A stretch of DNA of 54,667 nucleotides from Desulfobacteraceae bacterium (GCA_011389515.1 JAABUA010000017.1:1-54667), one strand, 5' to 3'. Shown: positions 17,273 through 26,113, numbered from the stretch's first letter. Made by a program: numbers and translations. Notes: generated by a model not told the origin, from the letters alone.

Positions 17273-18232
17273 ATGGAAAAAGACAATCTGCGAATTGTTG
17301 ACTGGCTGCTGTCATCAGGCCGATCCGCTGCGCCGGATACGTATTCTGGATTTGCGGCCTTTCGACAGGCTTTTTTCGAAGAATCGGCATCATGGAACAC
17401 CCCGGTGGACCGTGCGATTGTCGGCGGATTTATCGCTAACTGCGTTGCTTACGCCTTTGCGGCAGGCTATAATGCCGCCCTGCAGTGCCTTGTACCTGCG
17501 CTGCCTGTTACCGCGATCGCCTGCTTCTGCATTACAGAAAAGGATGGCGGGCATCCCCGTGCAATCCGGACCCGGATGGTGTCATCGGGCATGGATGCGA
17601 ACCGGGGAAAAGCATATACGATAAATGGCCGGAAAAAGTATATTACCTGTGCAGCGGAAGCCGACCTGTTTCTGGTGGCGGTGTCGGAAGGGGTGGGAGA
17701 AGGCGGCAGAAACCGTATCCGGATGATCAAGATTGACGCAAAAACCCCCGGCATCCGTATCGTGCCCATGGAAGGCCTCCACCTGGTACCGGAAATCAGC
17801 CATGGGGAGATTATACTCACGGATGTTGCTGCCTTGGAGGCAGACCTGCTTCCGGGCGACGGCTATACAGCGTATATCAAGCCGTTTCGAACCATCGAGG
17901 ACGTGCATGTATCCGCCGCCATGCTGGGATATCTGCTCCGGAATGCCTGCAGGTATAACTGGGGCCGGGATATCCGGCAAACCATCCTGGCTCGTATCGT
18001 ATCGGTCAGAAATCTTGCCTTTTTCCGCCCGGATGCGCCGGCGGTGCATATTGTCATGGGGGATGCCATAAAACAGATCAAGGATTTGATAAAGCGGGTT
18101 GAGCCTTTCTGGGAAAAAGCGGGCAAGGCGGCAAAAGAGGCATGGGACAGGGATAAAGCGCTCCTGGATATCGCGGATAAGGCAAGAGCCCTGCGCCTGG
18201 ATGCCGCGTGGAAAGTTTATGAAGAACCATAA
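17273..18232 (+). CDS. Acyl-CoA dehydrogenase-like protein, short and divergent
   Basis: The protein is 319 residues from the ATG at 17273. The open frame extends further upstream, but that part runs through the palindromic element and lacks family similarity. The middle third follows the acyl-CoA dehydrogenase pattern: ITEKDGGHP, then YTINGRKKYITCAAEADLFL, where nG-x-K-x-x-I-T is the family flavin-domain signature. The N-terminal helical domain appears short, and the C-terminal helical domain lacks a recognisable arginine/glutamine flavin-binding stretch and a convincing catalytic Glu. It may be a non-enzymatic or specialised homologue. No electron-transfer flavoprotein or CoA ligase gene is adjacent. 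Confidence 0.6.
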   Translation: MEKDNLRIVDWLLSSGRSAAPDTYSGFAAFRQAFFEESASWNTPVDRAIVGGFIANCVAYAFAAGYNAALQCLVPALPVTAIACFCITEKDGGHPRAIRTRMVSSGMDANRGKAYTINGRKKYITCAAEADLFLVAVSEGVGEGGRNRIRMIKIDAKTPGIRIVPMEGLHLVPEISHGEIILTDVAALEADLLPGDGYTAYIKPFRTIEDVHVSAAMLGYLLRNACRYNWGRDIRQTILARIVSVRNLAFFRPDAPAVHIVMGDAIKQIKDLIKRVEPFWEKAGKAAKEAWDRDKALLDIADKARALRLDAAWKVYEEP

Positions 18233-18262
18233 TAAAAGTGTATTTAAACAGGGGAAAAAGAA

Positions 18263-18292
18263 TTGACATCCCCAATGTGTTGTTGTTATGAC
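18263..18292 (+). promoter_or_regulatory. Candidate sigma-70 promoter within a tandem repeat
   Basis: A perfect -35 hexamer TTGACA (18263-18268) is followed after 18 bp by TATGAC (18287-18292), which matches the -10 consensus at four positions. It faces the TonB receptor operon 265 bp downstream. The -10 region overlaps the first copy of a tandem 16-bp repeat. Confidence 0.45.
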
Positions 18293-18311
18293 CACTGTGT
18301 TGTTGTTATGA
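18276..18311 (+). repeat. Tandem 16-bp direct repeat (20-bp period)
   Basis: TGTGTTGTTGTTATGA occurs at 18276-18291 and again, identically, at 18296-18311. The 20-bp period places both copies on nearly the same face of the helix, as expected for paired regulator sites. The first copy overlaps the candidate promoter. Confidence 0.7.
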
Positions 18312-18418
18312 ATTGATACGTAAAATGAGCGAGCTGAAGCTCTCTTGCAATTGCTGGTTTGAAAAAATGCGGTGAAAAACGCCATTCACCGTTCTTTATT
18401 ACAGGCAGGATTCCAATC

Positions 18419-18479
18419 AAGGCCACGAAGGTCCGTGTTTTTCCGTAAAACGGGAAAAACCGTCTTTCGTGGCCTTTTT
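18419..18479 (+). terminator. Large two-tier hairpin with T-run (terminator or attenuator)
   Basis: The outer arms AAGGCCACGAA (18419-18429) and TTCGTGGCCTT (18466-18476) pair perfectly. Inside, GTTTTTCC (18437-18444) pairs with GGAAAAAC (18453-18460) around a short loop. The outer arm runs into five T residues. It lies 187 bp after the preceding gene and 78 bp before the TonB receptor start, downstream of the candidate promoter. It could therefore terminate the upstream gene or act as a leader attenuator. Confidence 0.7.
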
Positions 18480-18556
18480 CGTTGCACGGAAGACCCGTGG
18501 AGTATGTGTTCCTTCTGCCGTCAGTAAGCATTCAGACAATGGAAAGGGAGGCGGGC

Positions 18557-20587
18557 ATGAAAATGGTGGTGGTATTTGTTCTATGGGTGATTCTGGTTTT
18601 TCCTGCAGGCGCTTTTGCTGCTGACAGGGATGGGGATGAAGGACTTTACCGGATGGAGGACGTGGTCGTGTCCACATCCCGGACGAAGGTCTCGGTTGCC
18701 GATGCCCCCCAAAGCGTATCCGTCATTTCCGATACAGATATCACGGCTTCTCCATTTGAAAGGATCGAAGATATCGTCCGCTTTACAGCGGGCGTTCACA
18801 ACACAAGCCATTATGGGTTTCAGACCGGCGGCATCATGAGCCATTTAAGCATGCGAGGCACCGGCCGCAACCGCGTTCTGATGATGCTGGACGGGGTCCC
18901 CTTGAATGACAATTTCAGCAATTCCATTGCCTGGGTGGCATGGGGCCTCATCCCCCGGGAAAGCATCGAGCGCATTGAAATCCTTCGCGGCCCGTCCTCG
19001 GCTTCCTATGGATCAGAGGGGTTGGGCGGCATCATCAACATTATCACCAAAAACCCCGGCGTGAAGCACAAAACCAGCATCAGGGGAATTGCCGGGTCAT
19101 CGCAAACCTACGGCGTTTCCGGGTTGCATTCCCAGAAGGGGGAGCGTTTCGGCGTGCTGTTATCCGGATCGTGGGAGGAAAGCGACGGGTTTTACATGGT
19201 CGATCCCGATGGTATCGAGGATTTCATCATACGGCGCTACCGGGATGTGGGCAAGGCCTTCGGCAAGGTTGCCTATGCGCCGGACGAGCGGACCGATATT
19301 TCCCTGAGCGGGCTGTATTATCAGCATGAATCGGGGAAAGGAAGGGAATATTTCTATGACGATATCCTATTGGACCAATACCGCATGGGCTTTTCCCGCC
19401 GTGGGGACATCATGGACTGGAAAGGGATGCTCTATCTGAACCGCGCCGATAAAACCGCGTACCAGGACAGAATGGCCGGCGGTGTGTATGTGCCTGACCG
19501 GGATGAAAAATTTCCCGAAAACCGCGTATGGGGAGGCGAAATCCAGAACACCCTCCCCTTGCTGGACAAGGCCTCGCTTACAGGGGGAATAGCGTATAAA
19601 CGGGTTTCCATGGAATACGAAGAGGACCCCGTAACCGGCGACCGGTATGTGGCCTCATCCGGACGGCAGGAATTTTTCTCCCCCTTCATGGAAGTGACGG
19701 CCCGCTTCATGGACGACCGAGTGATCGCCAATGCAGGGGTTCGCTACGACAATGTTCGAAACTACGACGGCAATGGCAGGGATTCCAATCCCCGGGAAAG
19801 GGAACCCTATGACCTATCGTACCGTTCGAACACATGGGACAATTTTTCTCCCAAGGCCGGCATCGTATATCATCCGGATGCCCTGACAACCCTGAGGACG
19901 TCCATTGTCTCCGGATACAGGACCCCTTCCCTGTTCGAACTCTACAAGGTCCATGAACGCGGCGGCGGCCGTCTTCTGCGGTGGGCCAATCCCAATCTGG
20001 ATCCCGAAAAGATCGTTTCATGGGATATCGGCGCGGAGCGACTGTTTGCCGACAGCGCATGGGTAAGGGTTACCTATTACCGGTCGCGCATTTCCGATTA
20101 TATCGGCCCCCGGACCATCGATACCTTTACCGTAAACGGTGTACGATACGTGGAGGAGGAAAACGACAATATCAGCACGGTGGACATCCACGGAATAGAA
20201 ACGGAATTGGAATATAATTTTGGATACGGCCTGACCTCTTTCGTCAATTACACCTGGAATGTATCGGAAATAAAAAAAGACCGGGAAAACCCGGCCCGGG
20301 AAGGCAATTCTCTCACGGACGACCCCCGGCACAAGATCCGGGGCGGACTGATGTATGCCAATCCGCAGGTCATCAATGCATCCATCCTTCTGAAGCATGA
20401 TCGCCACCGCTACACCGACGACCTAAACACCGAAAAGGCGCCCCATTTCACGACAGTGGATTTTTCGGTCTGGCGCAAGGTGTTTGACATTGCCACGCTG
20501 CGGCTGAACATTGAAAACGTGACCGATGAAAAAGAATATATCGAAGACGGGAGGCTCTATTACGGCTCCGTCCAGTTTGATTTCTGA
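18557..20587 (+). CDS. TonB-dependent outer-membrane receptor
   Basis: The protein is 676 residues from the ATG at 18557, chosen for GGGAGG five nt upstream and because it opens a clean signal peptide ending AFAA. The TonB box/plug region begins with MEDVVVSTSR, followed by plug motifs DAPQSVSVI, MRGTGRNRVLMMLDGVPLND and RIEILRGPSSASYGSEGLGG. The remainder is a 22-strand barrel ending in VQFDF, the aromatic C-terminus recognised by the BAM complex. It imports a ligand across the outer membrane with TonB energy. The two downstream genes suggest a metal ion or metal chelate, perhaps nickel or cobalt; this is inference from neighbours. No TonB/ExbBD genes are nearby. Confidence 0.95.
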   Translation: MKMVVVFVLWVILVFPAGAFAADRDGDEGLYRMEDVVVSTSRTKVSVADAPQSVSVISDTDITASPFERIEDIVRFTAGVHNTSHYGFQTGGIMSHLSMRGTGRNRVLMMLDGVPLNDNFSNSIAWVAWGLIPRESIERIEILRGPSSASYGSEGLGGIINIITKNPGVKHKTSIRGIAGSSQTYGVSGLHSQKGERFGVLLSGSWEESDGFYMVDPDGIEDFIIRRYRDVGKAFGKVAYAPDERTDISLSGLYYQHESGKGREYFYDDILLDQYRMGFSRRGDIMDWKGMLYLNRADKTAYQDRMAGGVYVPDRDEKFPENRVWGGEIQNTLPLLDKASLTGGIAYKRVSMEYEEDPVTGDRYVASSGRQEFFSPFMEVTARFMDDRVIANAGVRYDNVRNYDGNGRDSNPREREPYDLSYRSNTWDNFSPKAGIVYHPDALTTLRTSIVSGYRTPSLFELYKVHERGGGRLLRWANPNLDPEKIVSWDIGAERLFADSAWVRVTYYRSRISDYIGPRTIDTFTVNGVRYVEEENDNISTVDIHGIETELEYNFGYGLTSFVNYTWNVSEIKKDRENPAREGNSLTDDPRHKIRGGLMYANPQVINASILLKHDRHRYTDDLNTEKAPHFTTVDFSVWRKVFDIATLRLNIENVTDEKEYIEDGRLYYGSVQFDF

Positions 20588-20629
20588 ACAATGAAGACTT
20601 AATCACATAGAATGAACAAGGAGAGACCT

Positions 20630-21352
20630 ATGAGGACAGTAACGCTTATCGCTGTGACATTGATATCTATCATGTTTGCTGCACCGGTGGTTTTCGCCCA
20701 TCACTTGTGGATTGAACCGTCCAATGACGGGGACGGGTGGGCGGTGGTCCGGGGTATCATCCCGGACAGGATCGATCCGTATGACCCGGATTACATCCGG
20801 GAAATAAACGCTTTTGCTGCGGACGGCACAGCCGTTGCCATTGAAAGAATCGACGAAAGAGACCGGGTAGTTTTCAACGCAGGCGATCGTGTGGCCATGG
20901 CAACCGCCTGGAGCGAATGGGGGTACCGGGTGAATACGACCCGCGGCAAACGGCTCATGGGCAGAGTTGAGGCGGAAAATGAAGGGCTGCGGGTGATGTC
21001 TGCCTTTTTCTCGACCCATTACGCCAAATCACTTTTCGGGCCGACCGAGGCCGTATCCGAACCGACCGGGCTGCGCTTTGAGATCATCCCCCGCAAAGAC
21101 CCAACGGGTACAAAACCCGGCCATAAGATCGAATTTATGGTATTGTTTGACGGAAAACCCCTTGCGGAAACGACCCTTTACGCGCAAAACGGCACCGAGA
21201 CATCAACCAATGCCGACGGCATTGCCGTGGTGGCCGTGCCGGACCAGCCCATTGCCCTGTTATACGCAAGGCACCGTATCGACATCAAAGGAGATGCAAA
21301 AAAGGACTATGACATTTTCACCACATTCCTGACTTTCGAGGTGAACCGATGA
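20630..21352 (+). CDS. DUF4198 periplasmic protein, NikK-like
   Basis: The protein is 240 residues from the ATG at 20630, supported by AAGGAG 7 nt upstream; the ATG at 20612 lies before that site. The signal peptide ends FAA-PVVFA, and cleavage there would expose His-His at the mature N-terminus (HHLWIEP). A start of this kind, AHxxWLxP, is typical of DUF4198 proteins, several of which accompany nickel or cobalt transport genes. An N-terminal His can ligate a metal with its own amino group. The C-terminal half has the carboxypeptidase-regulatory-like beta pattern with TSTNADGIAVV. It starts 42 bp after the receptor gene. Confidence 0.78.
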   Translation: MRTVTLIAVTLISIMFAAPVVFAHHLWIEPSNDGDGWAVVRGIIPDRIDPYDPDYIREINAFAADGTAVAIERIDERDRVVFNAGDRVAMATAWSEWGYRVNTTRGKRLMGRVEAENEGLRVMSAFFSTHYAKSLFGPTEAVSEPTGLRFEIIPRKDPTGTKPGHKIEFMVLFDGKPLAETTLYAQNGTETSTNADGIAVVAVPDQPIALLYARHRIDIKGDAKKDYDIFTTFLTFEVNR

Positions 21353-21849
21353 GACGAATACAGTGGCGCCTGTTTTTGCTGCCCGCTTTCCTGTTGTCCC
21401 CTTTCCTTCTGCCGCAACCGGCAGCAGGCCACGGGACGGACTACCGGATACTCGATTCCCAAACGGCCATTGCCGTGGAATTCATATACTCGGACAACCA
21501 ACCCATGCGCTATGCGGAAGTTCTCGTATTTTCACCTGAAACCGACGACTTCGAGTACCAGAACGGGCGGACGGACATGAACGGCCGATTTGTCTTCTAC
21601 CCGGATGCCCCGGGCAAATGGCGCATACAAGCGGACGACGGGACAGGACATCTGGAAAGGGTTTCCATGGAAATCGAAGCCCGTGAAGATGGGGATGCGG
21701 GCCGGTGGGGTATTACGGAACGCTCCGAATCCCATTCGCATGACCACTTTCATGACGGACTGCCGCGCTTCTGGGGGATCCTCCTTGGCATCAGCCTCAT
21801 CGCCAACATCTTTTTCACATTTTACATGCTCAAGGGGCGAAAAACATAA
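21349..21849 (+). CDS. NikL-like membrane-anchored protein with His-rich loop
   Basis: The protein is 166 residues and overlaps the previous stop by the ATGA arrangement, so the two are translationally coupled. After an N-terminal signal ending PAAG, the mature part begins HGTDYRILDSQTAIAVEF. It continues with the NikL-type pattern of NGRTDMNGRFVFYPDAPGKW and a DDGTGH turn. A His-rich stretch (ESHSHDHFHDG, near residue 128) precedes a single C-terminal transmembrane helix (about 140-160) and a short basic tail. In known systems NikL is an accessory of nickel ECF transporters. No NikMNQO genes are in the window, so the inner-membrane partner must lie elsewhere. Confidence 0.75.
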   Translation: MRRIQWRLFLLPAFLLSPFLLPQPAAGHGTDYRILDSQTAIAVEFIYSDNQPMRYAEVLVFSPETDDFEYQNGRTDMNGRFVFYPDAPGKWRIQADDGTGHLERVSMEIEAREDGDAGRWGITERSESHSHDHFHDGLPRFWGILLGISLIANIFFTFYMLKGRKT

Positions 21850-21863
21850 AAACGAAACAGTGA

Positions 21864-22610
21864 TCAATCTTCCAGGGTAAAGCGCCACGCGCAGAACCAT
21901 TGATCCGGGTGCGTATCGGGGGGGCAACCGATGCATTCCGTTTTGATCCGCTTATCCACGCCGCGCGCAAATGTCGTGTATTCCACCAGGCCTGCGGATT
22001 TGCACGGGTAATCCGGAAGCCCCTTGCGCTTTCTCGACGACTGCACGCGGCATTCGTTCATCTCGAAGCGGATGATGTTTTCGGATTCATCAACAACGGA
22101 CTGGATATTGATGCGCGAATACATACGGAACATGAGCGCCTTTTTCAGACCTTCGAGACCCGGGTTTTCCGGCAGTTCAAGAAAGCGCTTGATGCTCCAC
22201 GCCTCAAACGGGGCAAACCGGGTCCAGCAGGTATCGTTGCACCGCTTGGCGTCATCCATTCCGGAGGAAAACTCCACGGACTGGAACCATACGCCGTCAT
22301 TGGCCAGCCAGTTGACGCCCATGGTTTCGATCAACCCCATGAGTTTTTCCCGCGGCATATCGAGCAGTGGTTTTGGCACCTCATCCACCATTTCAAATCC
22401 CAGTGTTTTACCAAGACGGTTCATCTGGATGCCATAGCTTTTGCTGTAAGCGGAATCCAGTATCGCAAGGGCCCGGTCAAACCCCATCTGGTGCTCCACT
22501 TCCTTGAACCACAATGCATGGTGCATCACTATCCGGTGGCACATGTCAACGACAAACCGGGCAAGATCTTTGTTCTCCAAATCATCGAGATCGTTTACCC
22601 TTTCATCCAT
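21864..22610 (-). CDS. DUF6125-like cytosolic protein
   Basis: The protein is 248 residues from the ATG at 22610, which has a G-rich ribosome-binding site upstream; in-frame earlier codons do not. The C-terminal half contains a conserved cysteine set: MNECRVQSSRKRKGL, YPCKSAG, KTECIGCPPDTHP and WFCAWRF. The first half is helical (DLARFVVDMCHRIVMHHALWF). The pattern matches a family frequent in Desulfobacterota and other anaerobes annotated DUF6125. Five regularly spaced cysteines in the tail suggest metal or cluster binding, but no function is established. It converges on the NikL-like gene. Confidence 0.7.
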   Translation of the reverse strand: MDERVNDLDDLENKDLARFVVDMCHRIVMHHALWFKEVEHQMGFDRALAILDSAYSKSYGIQMNRLGKTLGFEMVDEVPKPLLDMPREKLMGLIETMGVNWLANDGVWFQSVEFSSGMDDAKRCNDTCWTRFAPFEAWSIKRFLELPENPGLEGLKKALMFRMYSRINIQSVVDESENIIRFEMNECRVQSSRKRKGLPDYPCKSAGLVEYTTFARGVDKRIKTECIGCPPDTHPDQWFCAWRFTLED

Positions 22611-22735
22611 GAGGCATCCCCCCTTCAAAATTTCCCTCCGTGACTGCAAAAACATCGGCATTCAGCTTATCATCTCGGCCGGAATCGTGCAAATATTTTG
22701 CATGAAAAGCATTTTACGGATATATTTTACGAACA

Positions 22736-25165
22736 ATGGGCGCAGGGAACCTGGAAGCATACGATGGAACCGGACAAAGGATGGACGCTTCAGAAATGAG
22801 CATAGAAATGCTGCTCGCCTTTTCAATACTTGGTATATCCATGGCGCTTTTGGTGACCCGTTGGATTCCCATGGAAGTGACCGCCCTTCTGGTCCTGGGG
22901 TCCGTCGCGCTTACCGGCTTGCTTCCCCCGGCGGAAGCGCTTGCCGGTTTCAGCAATCCGGCGGTGGTTACCATATGGGCCGTGTTCATCCTTTCAGGCG
23001 GTCTGACGCACACCGGCGTCGCCGATGCGATCGGCAGAATTGTACTCAGGATTGCGGGTTCCCATGAAATCCCCATGATCATGGTTATTATGGCCACGGC
23101 GGGCTTCCTGTCGGCAATTATGAACAACGTTGCCGTGGCCGCGCTGATGCTGCCGGTTGTTATGGATATCGCCAGGAATACTGGCATGGCGCCTTCCAGG
23201 CTTTTAATGCCTCTTGCATATGCAACGCTGCTGGGCGGAATGACCACCCAGATAGGAAAGCCGTCCAACATACTGGTAACAGAAGCACTCAGGGAAAGCG
23301 GCCTCGAACCCTTTTCTTTTTTTTCCTTCACCCCGGTCGGCCTGATCGTGATGCTCACCGGAATCGCCTTTATGGCGCTTGTCGGGCGACACCTGCTGCC
23401 CGGAAGCAAAGCCGGAGAAGAATCAAAATCAACGCCCGGGGAAAAAACGAGGTGGCAAAATCAATACGACGTTGAGGACCGCCTGTTTCACATACGCGTT
23501 CCCTCTGATTCCACGCTTGCCGGAAAACCCCTTTCAACCATCCGCTTCGGACCCATTCTCGGGTGGAATGTCATTTGCATAACGCGAAACGGGGACACGA
23601 TTGTCCTCCCCGGACCGGAAGAACGCCTAATGCCGGGCGATCTTTTAACCGTTGAAGGACGAATGGAAAACCTCGAAGTCCCCAAAAATCTCCTGCAGAT
23701 GAAAGTGGAAAAAGCAGGCGCGGGACTGGAGGCTTTTTATCCCGGGAATATCGGCTTTTGCGAGGTAAATGTGCCGGCCCGATCCACACTTGCGGGAAAT
23801 ACCCTGAATACACTGCAATTTCATGCCCGCTTCAACACAAAGGTCCTGGCCGTGCGCACGCATGGGCAGTTGCTTCGAATGAATCTTCAGGATATGATTT
23901 TTGCAGGCGGAGAACTCCTTTTGCTGGCCGGGGAACGGGAACAGCTCGAAAAAGTGGAAAGCAGCAACGATTTTGAAAATTTCAGACATGTCGATGCAAA
24001 GGAAATTTCCGATAATTACGGCATTAACGAAGATCTGGCGCTCATGGAGGTATCCGGGGATTCGGAGATAACCGGCAAAACCCTTGCGGAAAGCCACCTG
24101 GGTGAAATCATCGGAAGCCACATCCTGGGAATTATCAGGGAAGGCAAAACCATTGCACTGCCTGAACCATCTGAAGTGCTCCGGGACAAAGACCGTCTCA
24201 TAATGGAATTGAACCCCTCATTGTTCCAGTTGCTGGAAGGGATAGAAAGCCTCTGGATATACGAAGAGGCTGGTCATGCCTACATGACGTCGCTTTTGTC
24301 CAGAAATATCGGACTTGTCGAGGCAATCCTTGCGCCAGGTGCATCCATTGAAGGGAAAACCCTGAGGCAGCTCAACTTCCGGGAAAAGTACGGCCTGATC
24401 GTGCTGGCCCTATGGCGCCGGAGAAAAACCTACCGTTCCAATCTCAGGGATATGGCGCTTGACTTCGGCGACTCCATGCTCGTTTTCGGTACGGTCAAAA
24501 AACTGCAGCTGCTGGGACAGGAACCGGATTTTATTGTTTTAACCCGTATTGCACAGGAAGCGCCGCGCACTGAAAAAATGCCGATTTCCATATCGATCAT
24601 GGCCGCGATCCTGTTTTTCGTCGTTATGGGATGGATCCCCATCTACATCGCCGCGGTTACGGGCGCTGCGATTATGATTGCCACCGGCTGCCTGAGCATG
24701 GAAGAAGCCTACAGGCAGATTGAATGGAAAGCCGTTTTCCTCATAGCGGGGATGTTGTCTTTGGCGGATGCCCTGGAGCAGACCGGCGCGGCCATGATGG
24801 TCGCACAGAAAATGATCCTGCAAATCGGACCTCTCGGCCCGGAAGCCGTGCTGTTCGGTCTCGTCGCCCTTACCATCCTCGCGACCTGCTTCATTCCAAT
24901 GGCTGCCGTGGTTGTGCTCATGATCCCCGTTGCCCTGAACACCGCGGCAACCATGGGACTTTCCCCCCACAGCCTGATGATGGCGATTACAATGGCTGCC
25001 TCCGCCAGTTTCATCACGCCCATATCACACCCATCAAAGCTGCTGGTCATGGGCCCCGGCGGCTATGGTTTCATGGATTATCTCAAGGCAGGCCTCCCCA
25101 TGACCTTTGTGGTCGTAGGCGTTCTGATGCTGTCGGTACTCTTTTTCTGGCCCCTTGTGCCCTGA
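22736..25165 (+). CDS. SLC13/DASS-type permease with four internal RCK_C-like modules
   Basis: The protein is up to 809 residues; the ATG at 22736 has no ribosome-binding site, and Met 16 or Met 21 may be the true start. N-terminal membrane segments (about 20-220) and a second membrane half (about 625-809) flank a large soluble insert. Membrane motifs such as MNNVAVAALMLPVVM, GGMTTQIGKPSNIL and ITPISHPSKLLVMGPGGY are typical of sodium-coupled anion permeases of the SLC13/ArsB superfamily. The insert holds four TrkA-C-like modules starting near residues 251, 341, 435 and 527, each with the xSxLxGKxL pattern. Two copies are usual. The substrate may be sulfate, a dicarboxylate or another anion. 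Confidence 0.85.
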   Translation: MGAGNLEAYDGTGQRMDASEMSIEMLLAFSILGISMALLVTRWIPMEVTALLVLGSVALTGLLPPAEALAGFSNPAVVTIWAVFILSGGLTHTGVADAIGRIVLRIAGSHEIPMIMVIMATAGFLSAIMNNVAVAALMLPVVMDIARNTGMAPSRLLMPLAYATLLGGMTTQIGKPSNILVTEALRESGLEPFSFFSFTPVGLIVMLTGIAFMALVGRHLLPGSKAGEESKSTPGEKTRWQNQYDVEDRLFHIRVPSDSTLAGKPLSTIRFGPILGWNVICITRNGDTIVLPGPEERLMPGDLLTVEGRMENLEVPKNLLQMKVEKAGAGLEAFYPGNIGFCEVNVPARSTLAGNTLNTLQFHARFNTKVLAVRTHGQLLRMNLQDMIFAGGELLLLAGEREQLEKVESSNDFENFRHVDAKEISDNYGINEDLALMEVSGDSEITGKTLAESHLGEIIGSHILGIIREGKTIALPEPSEVLRDKDRLIMELNPSLFQLLEGIESLWIYEEAGHAYMTSLLSRNIGLVEAILAPGASIEGKTLRQLNFREKYGLIVLALWRRRKTYRSNLRDMALDFGDSMLVFGTVKKLQLLGQEPDFIVLTRIAQEAPRTEKMPISISIMAAILFFVVMGWIPIYIAAVTGAAIMIATGCLSMEEAYRQIEWKAVFLIAGMLSLADALEQTGAAMMVAQKMILQIGPLGPEAVLFGLVALTILATCFIPMAAVVVLMIPVALNTAATMGLSPHSLMMAITMAASASFITPISHPSKLLVMGPGGYGFMDYLKAGLPMTFVVVGVLMLSVLFFWPLVP

Positions 25166-25169
25166 CCCC

Positions 25170-25637
25170 CTATCCCTGCTCCATCATGAACATCATCAGG
25201 GCCTCTGCTACGCAAGCAGGCTTTTCCTTCCCTTCGATCTCTATGGTATGTGTCGTTGTGACCAGCAGGCGCCCCTGACCTTTCTCAGCGACATCCGTGA
25301 TTACCATGACATCGCGTATCCTGGACCCCACCGGCACGGGATTCAGCAGGCGCACCTTGTTCAACCCGTAATTAATGGTCATGACAGCCCCCTCGGGGAC
25401 GACACCCATCTCGCTGCTGAAATAAGGTATCAGGGACAATGTCAAAAACCCGTGTGCGATGGTTTTGCCAAAAGGGCCTTTTGCCGCTTTTTCCTCGTCC
25501 ACGTGGATCCACTGGTGATCTTCGGTGCAGTCGGCAAAACGGTTGACACGGTCCTGGTCGATCAGGAGCCAGTCGCTTTTGCCGGCTTCGCTCCCCACAA
25601 GTTTTTTGATTTCATGTAACGGCAGTATACGGGTCAT
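25170..25637 (-). CDS. MaoC-family (R)-specific enoyl-CoA hydratase
   Basis: This 155-residue hot-dog-fold protein carries the hydratase 2 motif: D-x-x-x-x-H in DHQWIHVDEEKA, with the Ser/Gly and PFGKTIAHGFLTLSL stretch providing the catalytic Asp/His pair and oxyanion region. It would hydrate trans-2-enoyl-CoA to (R)-3-hydroxyacyl-CoA. The sequence NYGLNKVRLLNPVPVGSRI is also typical. It lies 4 bp from the convergent permease gene. The metabolic route is not clear from the neighbours. Confidence 0.9.
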   Translation of the reverse strand: MTRILPLHEIKKLVGSEAGKSDWLLIDQDRVNRFADCTEDHQWIHVDEEKAAKGPFGKTIAHGFLTLSLIPYFSSEMGVVPEGAVMTINYGLNKVRLLNPVPVGSRIRDVMVITDVAEKGQGRLLVTTTHTIEIEGKEKPACVAEALMMFMMEQG

Positions 25638-25701
25638 TTCTGTTTATCCTTTTCGCTTTCCTTTTCGTTCAATGCAGTTCATCACGGATGTCTGGCATAT
25701 T

Positions 25702-25905
25702 TTAAACCCGCCCCTCCTGCACGAGACGTGCAAAGTGCTTGAAGGACCTGTCATAAGTGGCCTCCGCATCTGCGGGAAAAACGCATGCCGGCAACTGACG
25801 GCTCTTTAAGTGATATTGCAGGCATTCACAGCAGCTGCCTTTTCTGGCGCAGGGTTCATATGTGCAGTTGCAGTTTTCCAGGTTCTTTTCCTTGATACAT
25901 TCCAT
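25702..25905 (-). CDS. DUF6485 small cysteine-rich protein
   Basis: The protein is 67 residues from the ATG at 25905, which has GGGAGG seven nt upstream; an earlier in-frame start lacks one. Seven cysteines sit in the N-terminal half (MECIKEKNLENCNC, then EPCARKGSCCECLQYH and LPACVFP), suggesting a metal site. The conserved ending AEATYDRSFKHFARL matches the DUF6485 family seen in anaerobic bacteria and archaea. The function is unknown. It lies 64 bp upstream of the MaoC gene and could be cotranscribed with it. Confidence 0.78.
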   Translation of the reverse strand: MECIKEKNLENCNCTYEPCARKGSCCECLQYHLKSRQLPACVFPADAEATYDRSFKHFARLVQEGRV

Positions 25906-26113
25906 TGACAACCTCCCTGTAATCATTCGTTGCCTGTACGGCATTGGCACCGGGAACGGCGCGAACTGAAAGTCATGTGCCGGCGGCTGAAGCCACCAGC
26001 GATCCTCTTTATCCCTTTACCAATCAAGCTTTTATTCAAACGTATGCAAAAAATCCGGACACCAATTTCTGATCATATATCTTCGGCAATCCGGAGAAAC
26101 TGCAGCAACATCA

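Noticed and set aside
18312..18418. Cobalamin-type riboswitch before the TonB receptor
   Set aside because: I could not find the B12-box or other conserved cobalamin elements in the leader.
21900..22643. 247-residue open frame opposite the DUF6125 gene
   Set aside because: The minus-strand frame carries conserved cysteine motifs and a ribosome-binding site; the plus frame carries neither.
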